Source: G942493375 sp942493375 (GTDB lineage Bacteria > Armatimonadota > UBA5829). Taken from it: DNA of 64,000 bases. Positions 51,044 to 60,961 of the stretch are shown piece after piece (within the stretch, counting starts at the first letter, position 1; each line of letters starts with the position of its first letter). Position numbers and translations under genes: made by a program. The DNA lies in assembly GCA_942493375.1 (NCBI GenBank), contig OW818698.1, positions 3,286,001-3,350,000 on the forward strand. Reading direction: 5' to 3'. Below the pieces are notes generated by a model. That model saw only the letters and a program-made list of their open reading frames with translations, ran no database searches and had not been told where the DNA came from.

Positions 51044-51550
51044 TTACTTGACTTGTATTCTATGCTCAACAGCACCCTTTGATGCAGACTTGTCAGACTT
51101 GGTTGACTGAGCAGTGACTGCGGGAGCAGCGGCTGAACGGAACATTACTACCTGCTTGCGGCCGGTATCATCTGTAATTGTTACTCTGAACCATGTGTAG
51201 TATGTCAGGTAATCGACTGGTCTGAATCTCCATGTTTCTATACCTGATACGAATGTGCTGCCGATGTTGTCGGTGTATACACCGGTCCAACCGCCGGAGC
51301 TGTTTTCTTCTTCCATTTTAAATGTGAAACTGGCGGGTTCGGGATAACTGGCCTCCGGCCAGCTGATAAATACATCCTCACCAACGCCAATACCGGTGGT
51401 GCCGTCTGATGGGAGTACTTTTACTCCATAAATCAATCCCAGGGGATCGTAGCTGTTGTTATCACTACCTCCACATCCCACCAGGGCCATAACTGCAAAA
51501 ATGCTAACGATCCAAATAATGGACCTAAAACTTGATGTGTGTTCTTTCAT
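51044..51550 (-). CDS. Predicted lipoprotein with an Ig-like domain
   Basis: 168 residues with a lipobox (FAVMALVGC, Cys about residue 26) followed by GGSDNNS. A single beta-sandwich-like domain (GVGEDVFISWPEASYPEPASFTFKMEE ... ITDDTGRKQVVMF) and a charged tail follow. The beta part resembles Ig/Fn3 folds that have WP and W-x-R motifs. GGAGGAG lies five bases before the ATG. No catalytic features are seen, so it is probably an envelope-bound binding protein near the glycosidase genes. Confidence 0.7.
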   Translation of the reverse strand: MKEHTSSFRSIIWIVSIFAVMALVGCGGSDNNSYDPLGLIYGVKVLPSDGTTGIGVGEDVFISWPEASYPEPASFTFKMEEENSSGGWTGVYTDNIGSTFVSGIETWRFRPVDYLTYYTWFRVTITDDTGRKQVVMFRSAAAPAVTAQSTKSDKSASKGAVEHRIQVK

Positions 51551-51659
51551 TTTTCTCCTCCAAGTATAATTTGCGACGTATAGTATTATTAGACGTTTCT
51601 ATTTATGTACAATTTCAGTGTGCGCTTTTAGTTAATGTTTGAACGCATTCACCTGCATA

Positions 51660-51676
51660 GCAGGCTGGAAGCCTGC
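51660..51676. repeat. GCAGGCTGGAAGCCTGC hairpin repeat
   Basis: A 7-bp perfect stem around GGA. It is another widespread intergenic repeat of environmental bacteria. The gap 51551-51793 contains it and a copy of the CTTCACTGCGTTCAG repeat, and no coding sequence. Confidence 0.5.
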
Positions 51677-51793
51677 ATCACAATTTAACCTGCAGGTTTC
51701 TGATCGAAATAAGCTGGCGGCCCAAATTGGGGACCAGAATCATTTGAATTTCTCGAAAAGCAGATTCTTCACTGCGTTCAGAATGACAATGTA

Positions 51794-54700
51794 CTATTCC
51801 AGGACTATCAGCCAGCCTTTTCCGGGTTCTATTGGGATTTTGTTGTTTATGTTGAATGTGGTCTCCTCTTGGAATGCCCTTATTGCTGGGGCTTTCATTG
51901 TTGCTTTTGAAGGATCGAGTCCTAATGCTTTCCAGTTGATCTTCAGGGATATATCGGTTTTTGTTTTGGCCCAACTGCCTATGGATATCAACGTCTTTCC
52001 ATTTTTGACATATACTGTTGCCAGGATATCTTTATTGTCGGTTTTTACAGGGCAGTTGTGGTTCCAGTAGCCAATCATTTTTGTGCTCTGTATTCCGTAG
52101 GCATCCCAGAACTCATACATTGCTGGAGCTGTGACATTTTGCCTACCGCTCATTCCGTACAGCATGCCTCTCCAGGGATTGCCTCCGTCCTGGTAGTTCA
52201 GCATTTCTCCACTGACCCCGAATGGCAAACCAGAAACTTCTATCAGCCAGTAGTCCGGAGACCTGTCATAATCAAACCCCTCTCCAAACCAGAGACTGGT
52301 GACGAACGGCAGGTGCTCCATTGTAGCGTTAATGGAACTAACTCTAAAGTCCCCGAGCCAGTCGAAGTTGTTGCCATTATGGTAGTTTATCCGATAGTTG
52401 GGACTGTTGCGGCGCATGGTCTTGGCCATCCGCTTCATTGTCTCGCGGTCGTAGCCAATTCCATCCAGATATAATCCATCTATACCCAGATTTTTCATTA
52501 TCCAGTCCATTCCTTCGATATACCAGTTGTGCAGGCTGGAAATACCTTTGGTAGCGAGGGCGGCATCGTTCTCACCGGTCCAGTATAACGGCTGTCTCCA
52601 ACCCGGAACGTAGTCATCTACCAGATGCTCAACCAGCCAGGGATAACCTCCCCCACCGGAGTTGATGACCTGCTCTTTGTCTGTATAGAGGATTGTCTGT
52701 CCGGTGCTGAAGAGTTCACTTCTGAGAGTTCTCAAAGGCCATATTTCAGCCATGTGGTTGGACATATTGCCAAGTGTGTAGTATATGTTGACGCCACCGC
52801 CACCTGGTTTTTCGGCCTTGAACTCGATCTTCTTGCCGAAGTCACCGGCAATTACATTGGTGGAACCGGAGAGATGCCCTACTCCCTGACCTACTTCCGG
52901 AGTGCTGCTCTGGCCATTGACCTGCTTGAATGTATCAAGTAGCAGGGTGTCATTATCTTTGGTGGGTGATAATGGTGCACCCTGGGTATAAGGAGTCTTG
53001 GATATTTTTACTGCCTGAATATTGAATCCTCCCGAGAGATCGATCATGCCATCTTCCCCGGAACCTATAATAGTGCCCGGGAAGCTAGCGCCAGTTACCT
53101 TGACTCCATCTATAAATGTTTCCAGAGCATCTCCCCAGGACAGCGTAATGACGTGCTTTTCACCGCGTTGCCAGCTCTGCGTGCTCTGTGTGATGATCGG
53201 CCAGCTCCAGGCTTTGCTGATTGCTTCCTGCCTGGCAATGTTGGCCCTCATACCGTGGTTGTCCACATTCCAGTAGACTCCGAAATTTTCGTCAGAGTTT
53301 TTGGTGTTGAAACTTACCAATCCCTGGTTCCAGGAGAGTGAAGGATCGAAATCAACCTGTGCCCATATATGAATTGCCCCGCGTTTGGGGTCGATATTCC
53401 CATTTGCCGGATATGATAGCTTTCCAATACGTGGGTATTTCTGCTGCTCTATGGTATATTTCAACCTGTCATTGGTCAGGAATGGGTAGTTTATGTATGG
53501 GTGCTCCATTGTTCCGTGATGAACGTGAGTTATATTGGTTCCAACACGCCAGTCCCAGTGTTTTCCATCAACTGGCTTGAATGGAGTTACTAATAATCTG
53601 AAACGGAATTTGAGAGTTTGCCCGGCTTTCAGTGATCTGGAACCGGTGTATACACGGGTGAGGATTGAACCATCGCGTTCGGCTATGGTGCATCCACCTC
53701 TTCCGCCATTACTCCAGCCATCCGGGAGTCCGCTTTCCTTGAGGTCGGTTGACCAGATGTCTTTGTCGGGGGTGAGTTTGAGCTGCACTCCGGCATCTAC
53801 ATTGCCCAGCCAGACCATATTTTCAGCACGTTCAAGTGACCAGGTCCAGGTCCAGACCGGAGGCCTGAAACCTCCACGATAGCTCATACCGGTCATGTAT
53901 TCGGCAATGGACTTGGTTATAGGCATGTTCATGCTAATATCGCGGAGCTGGATGTTTTTGGTGGCTTTCAGGGACATCTCGTAATTGATGCATCCGTCGA
54001 ACTCGGTCTTGGAATACATTCTACCGGAAAAACCAGTGCCGGAGAATGTGTTGACTCTCTCATAGTTGGCATCAGTATGTTTGAGGGTCTGAGTCTTGCC
54101 TGACGACTTGAGCGCGGTTATGCCATTGCCTGTATCTATCAAAAGCTGCATTGGAGAAGCCAGCACGTTTAGCTTGTTGCTGACAATTGCGCTTGGTAGG
54201 CCTAATGGACCGAAAGCTACTGTTCTATTTAATAGAGATACGGTGTCATTTGAAACCTTTAACGGTTTGAACGGTGGGATCACGTTTTCATCGGTGCCTT
54301 TGACTGAGTCCAGCCAACGGATCCGGGACATTTTCCAGAGCTGCGAATCTCCTTTGTCTGCTAAAACCGGACCGGAGACAGTCAGGATGAGTTTTACAGT
54401 GCTGGCGGGTGCATTGGCGGGTTTGATTGTTACAGTTCCGGTGTATGTGCCGGATGCAGTTTTGGGGACATCTACTCCGATCCACATTGCATTGACTTTG
54501 CCCTGCGGAACAGTGAATGTGCGGTTCATCTTGCGACCAAGCCAGTCCCTTCCACCTGTGTTGATGCAGTTGAATGCTGATGCCGGAATGATTTTGCCAT
54601 CGGCGGATTTCAATCCGGAATACTGGATTTTGACATTGGTTGCTGGTTTGCGGATACCAAATACACCTAACTGGAACGCATAGTATTCATTCGGTTGTGC

Positions 54701-55390
54701 CTGGCCTGTGAATGTGTTGGATGGACCATTTTGGACCCAGCGATCTGGGATGTCTCCGAACATTCTCAGGGGGAATTTTCGGTCTTCCGGAAAGACTACA
54801 TAAGTGCTGTTGGGATATTTGGCAGCTAATGTCTTTATTTCTGAAGCAGTAGCGCAGACTTCCATAGGGTAAAAGCTGTCGAACTCATCCCTTGCCTGGA
54901 TCGCGAGAAGATTGGCAGTCGGAAGGGAATCCAGTTGCGTATTCCTGGTCAGCCATGCCTGGTCAGCGGTCTGCTCCGGTTTGAAATAGGTACCTGCGTC
55001 ATCGAAGTTGCCGGTGCCGGGGTTGTAGGGCAGATAGTATACTTCATAGTCACCAGGAGCTGTTGCTGGCTGGAAGACCAGGTCGCAGGACTCACGGGTG
55101 AGATTGGCTGGCAGGATGTTGAGAATACGACTACCAGTTTGGGAGTCGAATACCAGAATGGCTTTATTCTGAGGGTCTCTGTCCTGTCTTCTCCAGGGAA
55201 TGTGGACTTTTACTGCATCTGCAGGGGATGCGACATGAACTAAAGCTCTGTGATTGCCATGGCCTTTTTCAGGCCAGGAAGCTATTGAATATGTGGCTAC
55301 GGACTCTGCACATACCTGCTGATTGAGCGAAGCCGATGCCAGTGTAGTAACCACGGATATTATAATGAATAGCAATTTAACTATTTTCAT
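51794..55390 (-). CDS. Secreted DUF6067/GH123-like glycoside hydrolase with inserted LamG-like domain
   Basis: 1198 residues with a signal peptide. An N-terminal part with GVFGIRKPATNVKIQYSGL and GKVNAMWIGVDVPKTASGTYTGTVTIKP has the beta-domain wording of GH123/DUF6067-like secreted glycosidases. A long beta region follows. A concanavalin/LamG-like insert (~650-790) shows GAIHIWAQVDFDPSLSWNQG and WGDALETFIDGVKVTG. The C-terminal TIM-barrel-like part has IDGLYLDGIGYDRETMKRMAK and INYHNGNNFDW. Acidic residues in DGIGYD could be catalytic. AAGGAG lies before the ATG. It probably works on an extracellular polysaccharide. Confidence 0.75.
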   Translation of the reverse strand: MKIVKLLFIIISVVTTLASASLNQQVCAESVATYSIASWPEKGHGNHRALVHVASPADAVKVHIPWRRQDRDPQNKAILVFDSQTGSRILNILPANLTRESCDLVFQPATAPGDYEVYYLPYNPGTGNFDDAGTYFKPEQTADQAWLTRNTQLDSLPTANLLAIQARDEFDSFYPMEVCATASEIKTLAAKYPNSTYVVFPEDRKFPLRMFGDIPDRWVQNGPSNTFTGQAQPNEYYAFQLGVFGIRKPATNVKIQYSGLKSADGKIIPASAFNCINTGGRDWLGRKMNRTFTVPQGKVNAMWIGVDVPKTASGTYTGTVTIKPANAPASTVKLILTVSGPVLADKGDSQLWKMSRIRWLDSVKGTDENVIPPFKPLKVSNDTVSLLNRTVAFGPLGLPSAIVSNKLNVLASPMQLLIDTGNGITALKSSGKTQTLKHTDANYERVNTFSGTGFSGRMYSKTEFDGCINYEMSLKATKNIQLRDISMNMPITKSIAEYMTGMSYRGGFRPPVWTWTWSLERAENMVWLGNVDAGVQLKLTPDKDIWSTDLKESGLPDGWSNGGRGGCTIAERDGSILTRVYTGSRSLKAGQTLKFRFRLLVTPFKPVDGKHWDWRVGTNITHVHHGTMEHPYINYPFLTNDRLKYTIEQQKYPRIGKLSYPANGNIDPKRGAIHIWAQVDFDPSLSWNQGLVSFNTKNSDENFGVYWNVDNHGMRANIARQEAISKAWSWPIITQSTQSWQRGEKHVITLSWGDALETFIDGVKVTGASFPGTIIGSGEDGMIDLSGGFNIQAVKISKTPYTQGAPLSPTKDNDTLLLDTFKQVNGQSSTPEVGQGVGHLSGSTNVIAGDFGKKIEFKAEKPGGGGVNIYYTLGNMSNHMAEIWPLRTLRSELFSTGQTILYTDKEQVINSGGGGYPWLVEHLVDDYVPGWRQPLYWTGENDAALATKGISSLHNWYIEGMDWIMKNLGIDGLYLDGIGYDRETMKRMAKTMRRNSPNYRINYHNGNNFDWLGDFRVSSINATMEHLPFVTSLWFGEGFDYDRSPDYWLIEVSGLPFGVSGEMLNYQDGGNPWRGMLYGMSGRQNVTAPAMYEFWDAYGIQSTKMIGYWNHNCPVKTDNKDILATVYVKNGKTLISIGSWAKTKTDISLKINWKALGLDPSKATMKAPAIRAFQEETTFNINNKIPIEPGKGWLIVLE

Positions 55391-55421
55391 GTAATGACTC
55401 CTTGTGTTTCCATCATTTTTT

Positions 55422-55450
55422 AACCACGGAATACACTGAATACACGGAAA
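55422..55450. repeat. Left arm of a 29-bp near-perfect inverted repeat
   Basis: AACCACGGAATACACTGAAT... pairs with 55535-55563 at 28 of 29 positions, with 84 bp between the arms. The ACGGAATACAC unit is itself tandemly repeated and recurs in many environmental genomes. Confidence 0.7.
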
Positions 55451-55534
55451 GGGAAAACGGGATTGAGTTTTTATTAAAATGTGGTTCTGAGAAATATATG
55501 ATTGTACGCATATATAAATCAGATTGAACTGTTT

Positions 55535-55563
55535 TTTCCGTGTATTCCGTGTATTCCGTGGTT
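55535..55563. repeat. Right arm of the 29-bp inverted repeat
   Basis: TTTCCGTGTATTCCGTGTAT... ends in GGTT, 14 bp before the end of the Fn3-CBM9 gene. The pair could fold into a long hairpin that ends the minus-strand transcript of that gene. Confidence 0.7.
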
Positions 55564-55577
55564 GATAAATGCTTGTT

Positions 55578-56513
55578 CTAATCTCCTAATATGATAGTTC
55601 CGAAGGTTTTGGGGTCGCCTAGCATGAAGTCGTATTTTGACCAGGAGCGGACCAGGGTCTGGCGGTTGAAGTCGGCTGCAAGGTTGCATTTCCAGGCTTC
55701 TCCGGCTTTTGGAGCTCTTTCGATTTGATCCCAGGGGATTGCGACTTCGGCTATTACACTTGTTCCGGTGATTTTAGTTTTGACTGCCCAGCTGGGATTG
55801 AAACCGGCATCGGCCCCTTTACCATCATATTGAATGCCTGCCCAGTTGAAGATAAACTGGTAGAAGATCATTGAGTCCGGATGGGTCAGGAAAATCTCGA
55901 AGCCATCATCGGTATATACTGGACCATCGTGGTCGGTGACTGAGATTCTTGGAGGATTGCCGGTGGGTGTCGAGGCTTTGAAGAGCATATAGAGCGCGGT
56001 ATCGTCCCACATCATCCTTGCTTCGGGGTTGGGGTAATCACCTGTTACACCACCAGTGCCGAAATATTGCAGGGACATCTTAGCGGCTTTATCCCATTCT
56101 CCCGGCGATACGGTTCCATCTATTTCTGCATTACCGCGTGGAATTTCAGCTTTTGCGGGCAGTATTATCATTGAAGTAAGGAAGCTCTGAGCTCCGTTTG
56201 AGTTCCAGACTGTCTTACCATTACTTGTGACGGCTGAGACTTTCCAATAGTAGGTAGCTTTGCTCTCCAGTCCGTTTACGACAAACAAAGTGTCTTTGAC
56301 TGTCTTCTTTGCAACGATTCTAGTGAATGAAGCGTCTTTGGCTAACAGGACTGCGTATGAACTGGCTCCCTGAAGTGGTTCCCAGGAAAACTTGACCACT
56401 ATACGCTGGTCCTTGACCATTGGCTGAGCGGGAGCTGAATAAAAGCCTTGTGTTGTACCGGCATTGGCTAGACAACACATAGAAAGAATTCCAATTAAAA
56501 AAAGTAATCTCAC
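55578..56513 (-). CDS. Secreted Fn3 plus CBM9-like carbohydrate-binding protein
   Basis: 311 residues from GTG 56513, which has AGAGGTG five bases upstream (the frame extends eight codons further). A signal peptide (LLFLIGILSMCCLANA) is followed by a fibronectin-III-like domain at ~25-115 (KFSWEPLQGASSYAVLLAKD, ATYYWKVSAV) and a CBM9-like domain at ~125-311 (AEIDGTVSPGEWDKAAKM, YTDDGFEIFLTHP, GTSVIAEVAIPWDQI). The CBM9 wording matches the family on the other side of the window (18438-19958). Likely function is binding of sugar chains for the flanking hydrolases. Confidence 0.85.
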   Translation of the reverse strand: MRLLFLIGILSMCCLANAGTTQGFYSAPAQPMVKDQRIVVKFSWEPLQGASSYAVLLAKDASFTRIVAKKTVKDTLFVVNGLESKATYYWKVSAVTSNGKTVWNSNGAQSFLTSMIILPAKAEIPRGNAEIDGTVSPGEWDKAAKMSLQYFGTGGVTGDYPNPEARMMWDDTALYMLFKASTPTGNPPRISVTDHDGPVYTDDGFEIFLTHPDSMIFYQFIFNWAGIQYDGKGADAGFNPSWAVKTKITGTSVIAEVAIPWDQIERAPKAGEAWKCNLAADFNRQTLVRSWSKYDFMLGDPKTFGTIILGD

Positions 56514-56666
56514 ATTTGCACCTCTGTATGTTCGCAATAATAGAGTTTATTTGTTGCCCAGTTAATATACCGCATTGGCTAGGCACATGGCAAAACATGA
56601 TGCTGCAGGAAATGAGGGATTGCGGGTTGTATTATCCATCAGGAATGCTGATATGGAGAATTTAAC

Positions 56667-59600
56667 ATGAATATCCTACGAAGGATTTGGATACCACTGG
56701 TTATAGCCTTGTTGGTCATGTCTGCGAATCCCTGCTCTGCAGAAATTCGGATTGGTTTTCTGAGGCAGACGGGGAGCGGTGAACTTGTTAAGCACAATTT
56801 GGCGGCTTTGGAGTTTGGGAGGACTCAGGGTAGTGTTGGTGCGCTGCAGCCTGGGGCTTCGGGGGGATGGACTTCTGCTGATGGGCAACTGCATGCGCTT
56901 GAACAGTATGATGTCGTATGGTATCACCAGGGGGATAACTCCGCTCCACAGTTTGATGAATCTGCTAATGATGACCTGCTTCTATATATAAAGTCCGGGG
57001 GTTGTGTGCTGCTGTCGGGTGCGGCTGGGCAGATATTGAATGTGATAGGGATCGAGCGTTCGGGGATACGGGCGCTGGGGAATGCTCAGGAACTGTTTTT
57101 GTCAGGTTTGATCGTCCCCGAAAAACACAGATCACATCCAATATTTGAAGGACTTCAGACTGATAAGCCTATATTAACTACTACTGCGGGAACTACAGCA
57201 CTTGCGGATTTTTATGGGTCTGCGGGTCCTTCGGGGGAGCTGCTTGCGGATGGAAATGCGGGACTTGGGGAGCGTCCTCTGGTTGAGTATACGTTTGGTG
57301 CCGGTCGGGTTATATTCGTGGGATGGAGAGTTCCGGACTTTACTACATTAAAGGATCCATATCGTCCGAACCTTGAGAGACTTTTCAGCAATATGATTGA
57401 GTACCTTGCTGAAAGGAACTCAAACCGTGCAGTACTGGTAGCTCCAGGTGGGAAAGCTGCTTACACCCGGGTACTGGGGGTGCCTTTTATTAAGGCTGAG
57501 GCTCCGGTAGAGCTTACATCTCCTACAGTTGGGAAGAACTATGCAGCTGTTCTACGAAGCGAGAAAACCAGTGAGCAGGATATATTCACCGGTGATTTTT
57601 ATATACAAGAGATTAAGCTCGGGACGGATCCTATCAAGGTAACTGCGCTTGGACTTACTCTTTTGGATGGAGAAAAACCGGCCTCAAGGTTTTTATCAGA
57701 TCTGAGAAGCGAACAGGACATGATAGAGTCGCAGGACCGAAAACTGATGGACGGGGTCCAGGTTATCAGTCCCAAGCTGGTTTTTCAGAATGGGCCTATT
57801 AAAGCATCGACAAAACCTGATACTGACCTGAGTATCCTGCTTGGCCGATCTCCATTTATGGCTCCGGGGGATGGACTTGGGGATATATCTCCAGCATATA
57901 AGCCGATTGAGCGGGGAGGGTTTACGATAACTGGAAGCTCGAGGAAACTGATGCGTCCGATTGTTAATGGGCAGAACCGGGTGTGGACCGGGGATGTCCC
58001 AATGTTTCGAATGGACACAATAGCAGGCAACGGGTGCTACTCGGAGGATCGTGTGTTTCCGCTGTGGTCGAGACCTGATGCTGCGGCTGGCGGAGTGTAT
58101 CCTTCGATGGGTGTGCTTCGATTAGGAGTTGCAGGTGCGGATGGGAATAATCTCTGGCTGGATGACCTGAAGAATGTAACGGCTGAATATTTGCCGGGAT
58201 ATACCAGCTATACTCTTGCAGATAGTTCGTGTGGTTGGAAAGCTAAGATATTGATTGCGCCAGCACTGGACTTCCACGGGATGGTCTGCCGGGTGGAGTT
58301 TAATAAACCGGTTTCGATCATCTGGCGCTATGGAGGTATCTATTGGTCGGTCAGTGAAGCCAATGCTAACAAAGTGGAGATAACGGGGGCATCGGTCAAG
58401 ATTACTGAGGCTAATCTGCCAAATGGGCTGGTGATAGCGGGTTGGAACGGTACCGGCAGCGGGAAGGCGATCAATGATCAGTATGGTCAAGCGGCAGAGT
58501 TTGCTGCGTCTTCTCCTCAGAAGGTCTACTACATATGTGCTGCCTGGGGGGTTACATCGGTTGATGAGAATCGTTTGAAGACGACACTGGCTAGATTGGA
58601 TACACCTGCAACTGCTAAATGGGCAAAGGAGCGGGATCATCTTAAGAGTATCTGGCAGGATTGCTATGTAGACCGGGCGAGAAATCCTGAGGCTAACTTC
58701 CGGAAGCTGATGAAATCCCCTCAGAAGGAGTTGGATATCTCGTGCAAGTGGTGGGATCGACGGGGTGAAGAGTTCAAGATAAATACTCCTGACACCTACT
58801 TCGATGCTCTTATCAACTGGGAACGAAATGTCAGCGAGTATCACAGGCAGGGGCCGGGGCTGGTACTTGGTGCACAGTACTGGATGATGTATTCTCATAT
58901 ATCTACGGGCTGGAATGGCAAGCAGTGGGCTGGGGACCATCAGGCACTGGAAGAATGTCTGAGGTTGTATGGAGCGATGCAGGCTGATGATGGGTTCATT
59001 CGCTGGATATCTCCATCTATGACTGCATTCAATGCGGAGGATAACACTCCTTATTGGGTCGACCAGGTCTGGCGACAGTATACTTGGACAGGCAATAAGA
59101 AATTCCTGCGGGATATGTGGCCTATGGTTCGCGGCGCTGTGAAGTGGATGATAAAGAACAACGATCCTGACGGCGATGGGCTGTTTAGGGATTACTACGA
59201 ATACTGGAACTGTGATTCAAATGGGAAGGGTCCTAAGGCAGCGACTCCCAGTGCGATGTCCTGGAGGATGCTGACCTGTGCAGCAAACATTGCTTCAGTT
59301 TTGGGTGAAAAGACTGCTAAACAGGAATACAATTTGCTGGCGAAAAAAAGTGAACTGGCTATAAAACGCGAACTTTGGAACGGTGCGGAGGGCAGACTGG
59401 GATCGATAGGGGCTGATGAGATATGGCGCGGACATCCCCAGACCTGGGAGGAGTATCTGGCTATAAACGCGGGATTACTCGAGCCTGAAGAGGGTCGGAG
59501 TGCTATGCGGTGGCTGGAATCTCATTACGGGTTCGAACCGAATCCAGGTATAAAACTGCTTGCATGCAGTGACTGGTGGCCTCTCAGGTGGAGCAATCAG

Positions 59601-60827
59601 TGGGTTCCGACCGGTGACACATGCCTGGCTGCGCTGGCGGGGATGAAATGTGGGGATATCGACCTATGGTGGCCCTATGTGAAGACAGCGGTGTTGTCTG
59701 CATTCAAGAGCGACTCTCCCGGGATCAATATGGGTATATCGAACTTCGGAGCCGGCGGCGGAGACCGCGAAGACGTAGATTCGGTTGATCCCTATATGCA
59801 CGCTGCTGTGAGAGGGATTTTTGGAATTGAGCCTGCTATACATGAGGGCCGGATTGATATCTGTCCGGCATTTCCTTCGGACTGGAAAAAGGCAAGCATC
59901 AAGACCCCGGATATCAGCTACAGCTATGAGCGTAAGGGGAATATGGCGACATTCAAGATTCACTCCGGACGTCCCTTGATTAAACATATAAGAGCCAACC
60001 TTACAGGACCTGAGGTAGTGACTCCTGCTGAGAAAGATTCTGTAGTACGGGTGAAGCTGGGGTCAGGTGTGACACCACCAGTTGTATCACCCAAACCACA
60101 GGTGCTTGCAGAACAGACAGACAAAGCGAACAAGACTCCAATTGTAAAACTCTCTGAGGATGAGATTAGGCAGCAGATGCTTTTCGATTTTACGGGTTCA
60201 TATAACAGGAACCTGGAAACGATGCTTAAGGATAATTATGTCTTTGACTACCAGGATTATACTTCGCAGATTGTCGGGTGGTGGGGAAATCCGGCGGTTT
60301 CGATGCCTGCTGCTCCACGTGTTCTGGAGGCTGAGAACGGGGTACGGTTCTTGACTTCTGGACGTCCGATCCCTGGTCTCGGTGCGGCACCTAACTCACT
60401 GATTGCTCTGTCCAGCTGGAAACCATATCCGGTTCCTGCTGGTATTCAGATACCTGTAGGTATACGCTGCAGCCAGCTTTGGCTCCTGCTGCAGAATTAT
60501 GTGCATGTGCTTAAGAACTATGTTGTGAACGGCGAGGTGCTGCTGCACTACGCGGACGGAAGCCAGTTGGTTGAGCCGCTGGTGCCTCCATATAACCTGG
60601 ACTGCTACTTCCAGCATTTCAGCCGGAAAGGGTTCGTTGTGCCATTTGGTGGCGTTTCCCTTGGTGGAGGATGGTCTTTCATATACACAGGCAATTTATT
60701 GGCTCATGCCGATGCGCTGCCGATTGTATGTGATCCGGGAAAGGTTCTGGAATCCGTAGAGATCCGCGCAACATGCAGCGAGGGAGTAATAGGGTTGGCG
60801 GGGATGACTGTGCAGAAGGCGATTTAG
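56667..60827 (+). CDS. Very large secreted six-hairpin glycosidase-like protein
   Basis: 1386 residues with a signal peptide. The N-terminal ~250 residues look like a ThuA/GATase-like domain (EQYDVVWYHQGDNSAPQFDES, GAGRVIFVGWRVPDF). Next come ~380 residues resembling DUF4450/beta-sandwich modules. Residues ~710-1080 form an (alpha/alpha)6 barrel: LVLGAQYWMMYSHIS, AGDHQALEECLRLYGAM, YTWTGNKKFLRDMWPMVRGAVKWM, DPDGDGLFRDYYEYWNC, SAMSWRMLTCAANIASVLGE. That pattern is typical of clan GH-L-like and rhamnosidase-like enzymes. A C-terminal beta domain (SSWKPYPVPAGIQIPVGI) follows. The substrate is not clear. Confidence 0.7.
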   Translation: MNILRRIWIPLVIALLVMSANPCSAEIRIGFLRQTGSGELVKHNLAALEFGRTQGSVGALQPGASGGWTSADGQLHALEQYDVVWYHQGDNSAPQFDESANDDLLLYIKSGGCVLLSGAAGQILNVIGIERSGIRALGNAQELFLSGLIVPEKHRSHPIFEGLQTDKPILTTTAGTTALADFYGSAGPSGELLADGNAGLGERPLVEYTFGAGRVIFVGWRVPDFTTLKDPYRPNLERLFSNMIEYLAERNSNRAVLVAPGGKAAYTRVLGVPFIKAEAPVELTSPTVGKNYAAVLRSEKTSEQDIFTGDFYIQEIKLGTDPIKVTALGLTLLDGEKPASRFLSDLRSEQDMIESQDRKLMDGVQVISPKLVFQNGPIKASTKPDTDLSILLGRSPFMAPGDGLGDISPAYKPIERGGFTITGSSRKLMRPIVNGQNRVWTGDVPMFRMDTIAGNGCYSEDRVFPLWSRPDAAAGGVYPSMGVLRLGVAGADGNNLWLDDLKNVTAEYLPGYTSYTLADSSCGWKAKILIAPALDFHGMVCRVEFNKPVSIIWRYGGIYWSVSEANANKVEITGASVKITEANLPNGLVIAGWNGTGSGKAINDQYGQAAEFAASSPQKVYYICAAWGVTSVDENRLKTTLARLDTPATAKWAKERDHLKSIWQDCYVDRARNPEANFRKLMKSPQKELDISCKWWDRRGEEFKINTPDTYFDALINWERNVSEYHRQGPGLVLGAQYWMMYSHISTGWNGKQWAGDHQALEECLRLYGAMQADDGFIRWISPSMTAFNAEDNTPYWVDQVWRQYTWTGNKKFLRDMWPMVRGAVKWMIKNNDPDGDGLFRDYYEYWNCDSNGKGPKAATPSAMSWRMLTCAANIASVLGEKTAKQEYNLLAKKSELAIKRELWNGAEGRLGSIGADEIWRGHPQTWEEYLAINAGLLEPEEGRSAMRWLESHYGFEPNPGIKLLACSDWWPLRWSNQWVPTGDTCLAALAGMKCGDIDLWWPYVKTAVLSAFKSDSPGINMGISNFGAGGGDREDVDSVDPYMHAAVRGIFGIEPAIHEGRIDICPAFPSDWKKASIKTPDISYSYERKGNMATFKIHSGRPLIKHIRANLTGPEVVTPAEKDSVVRVKLGSGVTPPVVSPKPQVLAEQTDKANKTPIVKLSEDEIRQQMLFDFTGSYNRNLETMLKDNYVFDYQDYTSQIVGWWGNPAVSMPAAPRVLEAENGVRFLTSGRPIPGLGAAPNSLIALSSWKPYPVPAGIQIPVGIRCSQLWLLLQNYVHVLKNYVVNGEVLLHYADGSQLVEPLVPPYNLDCYFQHFSRKGFVVPFGGVSLGGGWSFIYTGNLLAHADALPIVCDPGKVLESVEIRATCSEGVIGLAGMTVQKAI

Positions 60828-60848
60828 GGTGGAGGTTTGGGTAAATCA

Positions 60849-60890
60849 CCGTCGGCAGTTCCACTTCGTTTGACTGCCGACGGAACGTTA
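60849..60890. repeat. REP-like palindrome (family 1), compensated stem
   Basis: CCGTCGGCAGT (60849-60859) pairs perfectly with ACTGCCGACGG (60873-60883). Other copies have TTCGG/CCGAA; here both arms changed together to GTCGG/CCGAC, which keeps the stem. It follows the stop of the large glycosidase. Confidence 0.75.
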
Positions 60891-60961
60891 CTCTCATGGA
60901 TTTATATTCAACCGATCTTGTATGACTTTCGTAGTCCTTTAAACCAACAAGGAGGACGACA

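Noticed and set aside
58122..58940. Minus-strand open frame of 272 codons
   Set aside because: It is antisense to the six-hairpin glycosidase-like gene, with no recognisable protein features.
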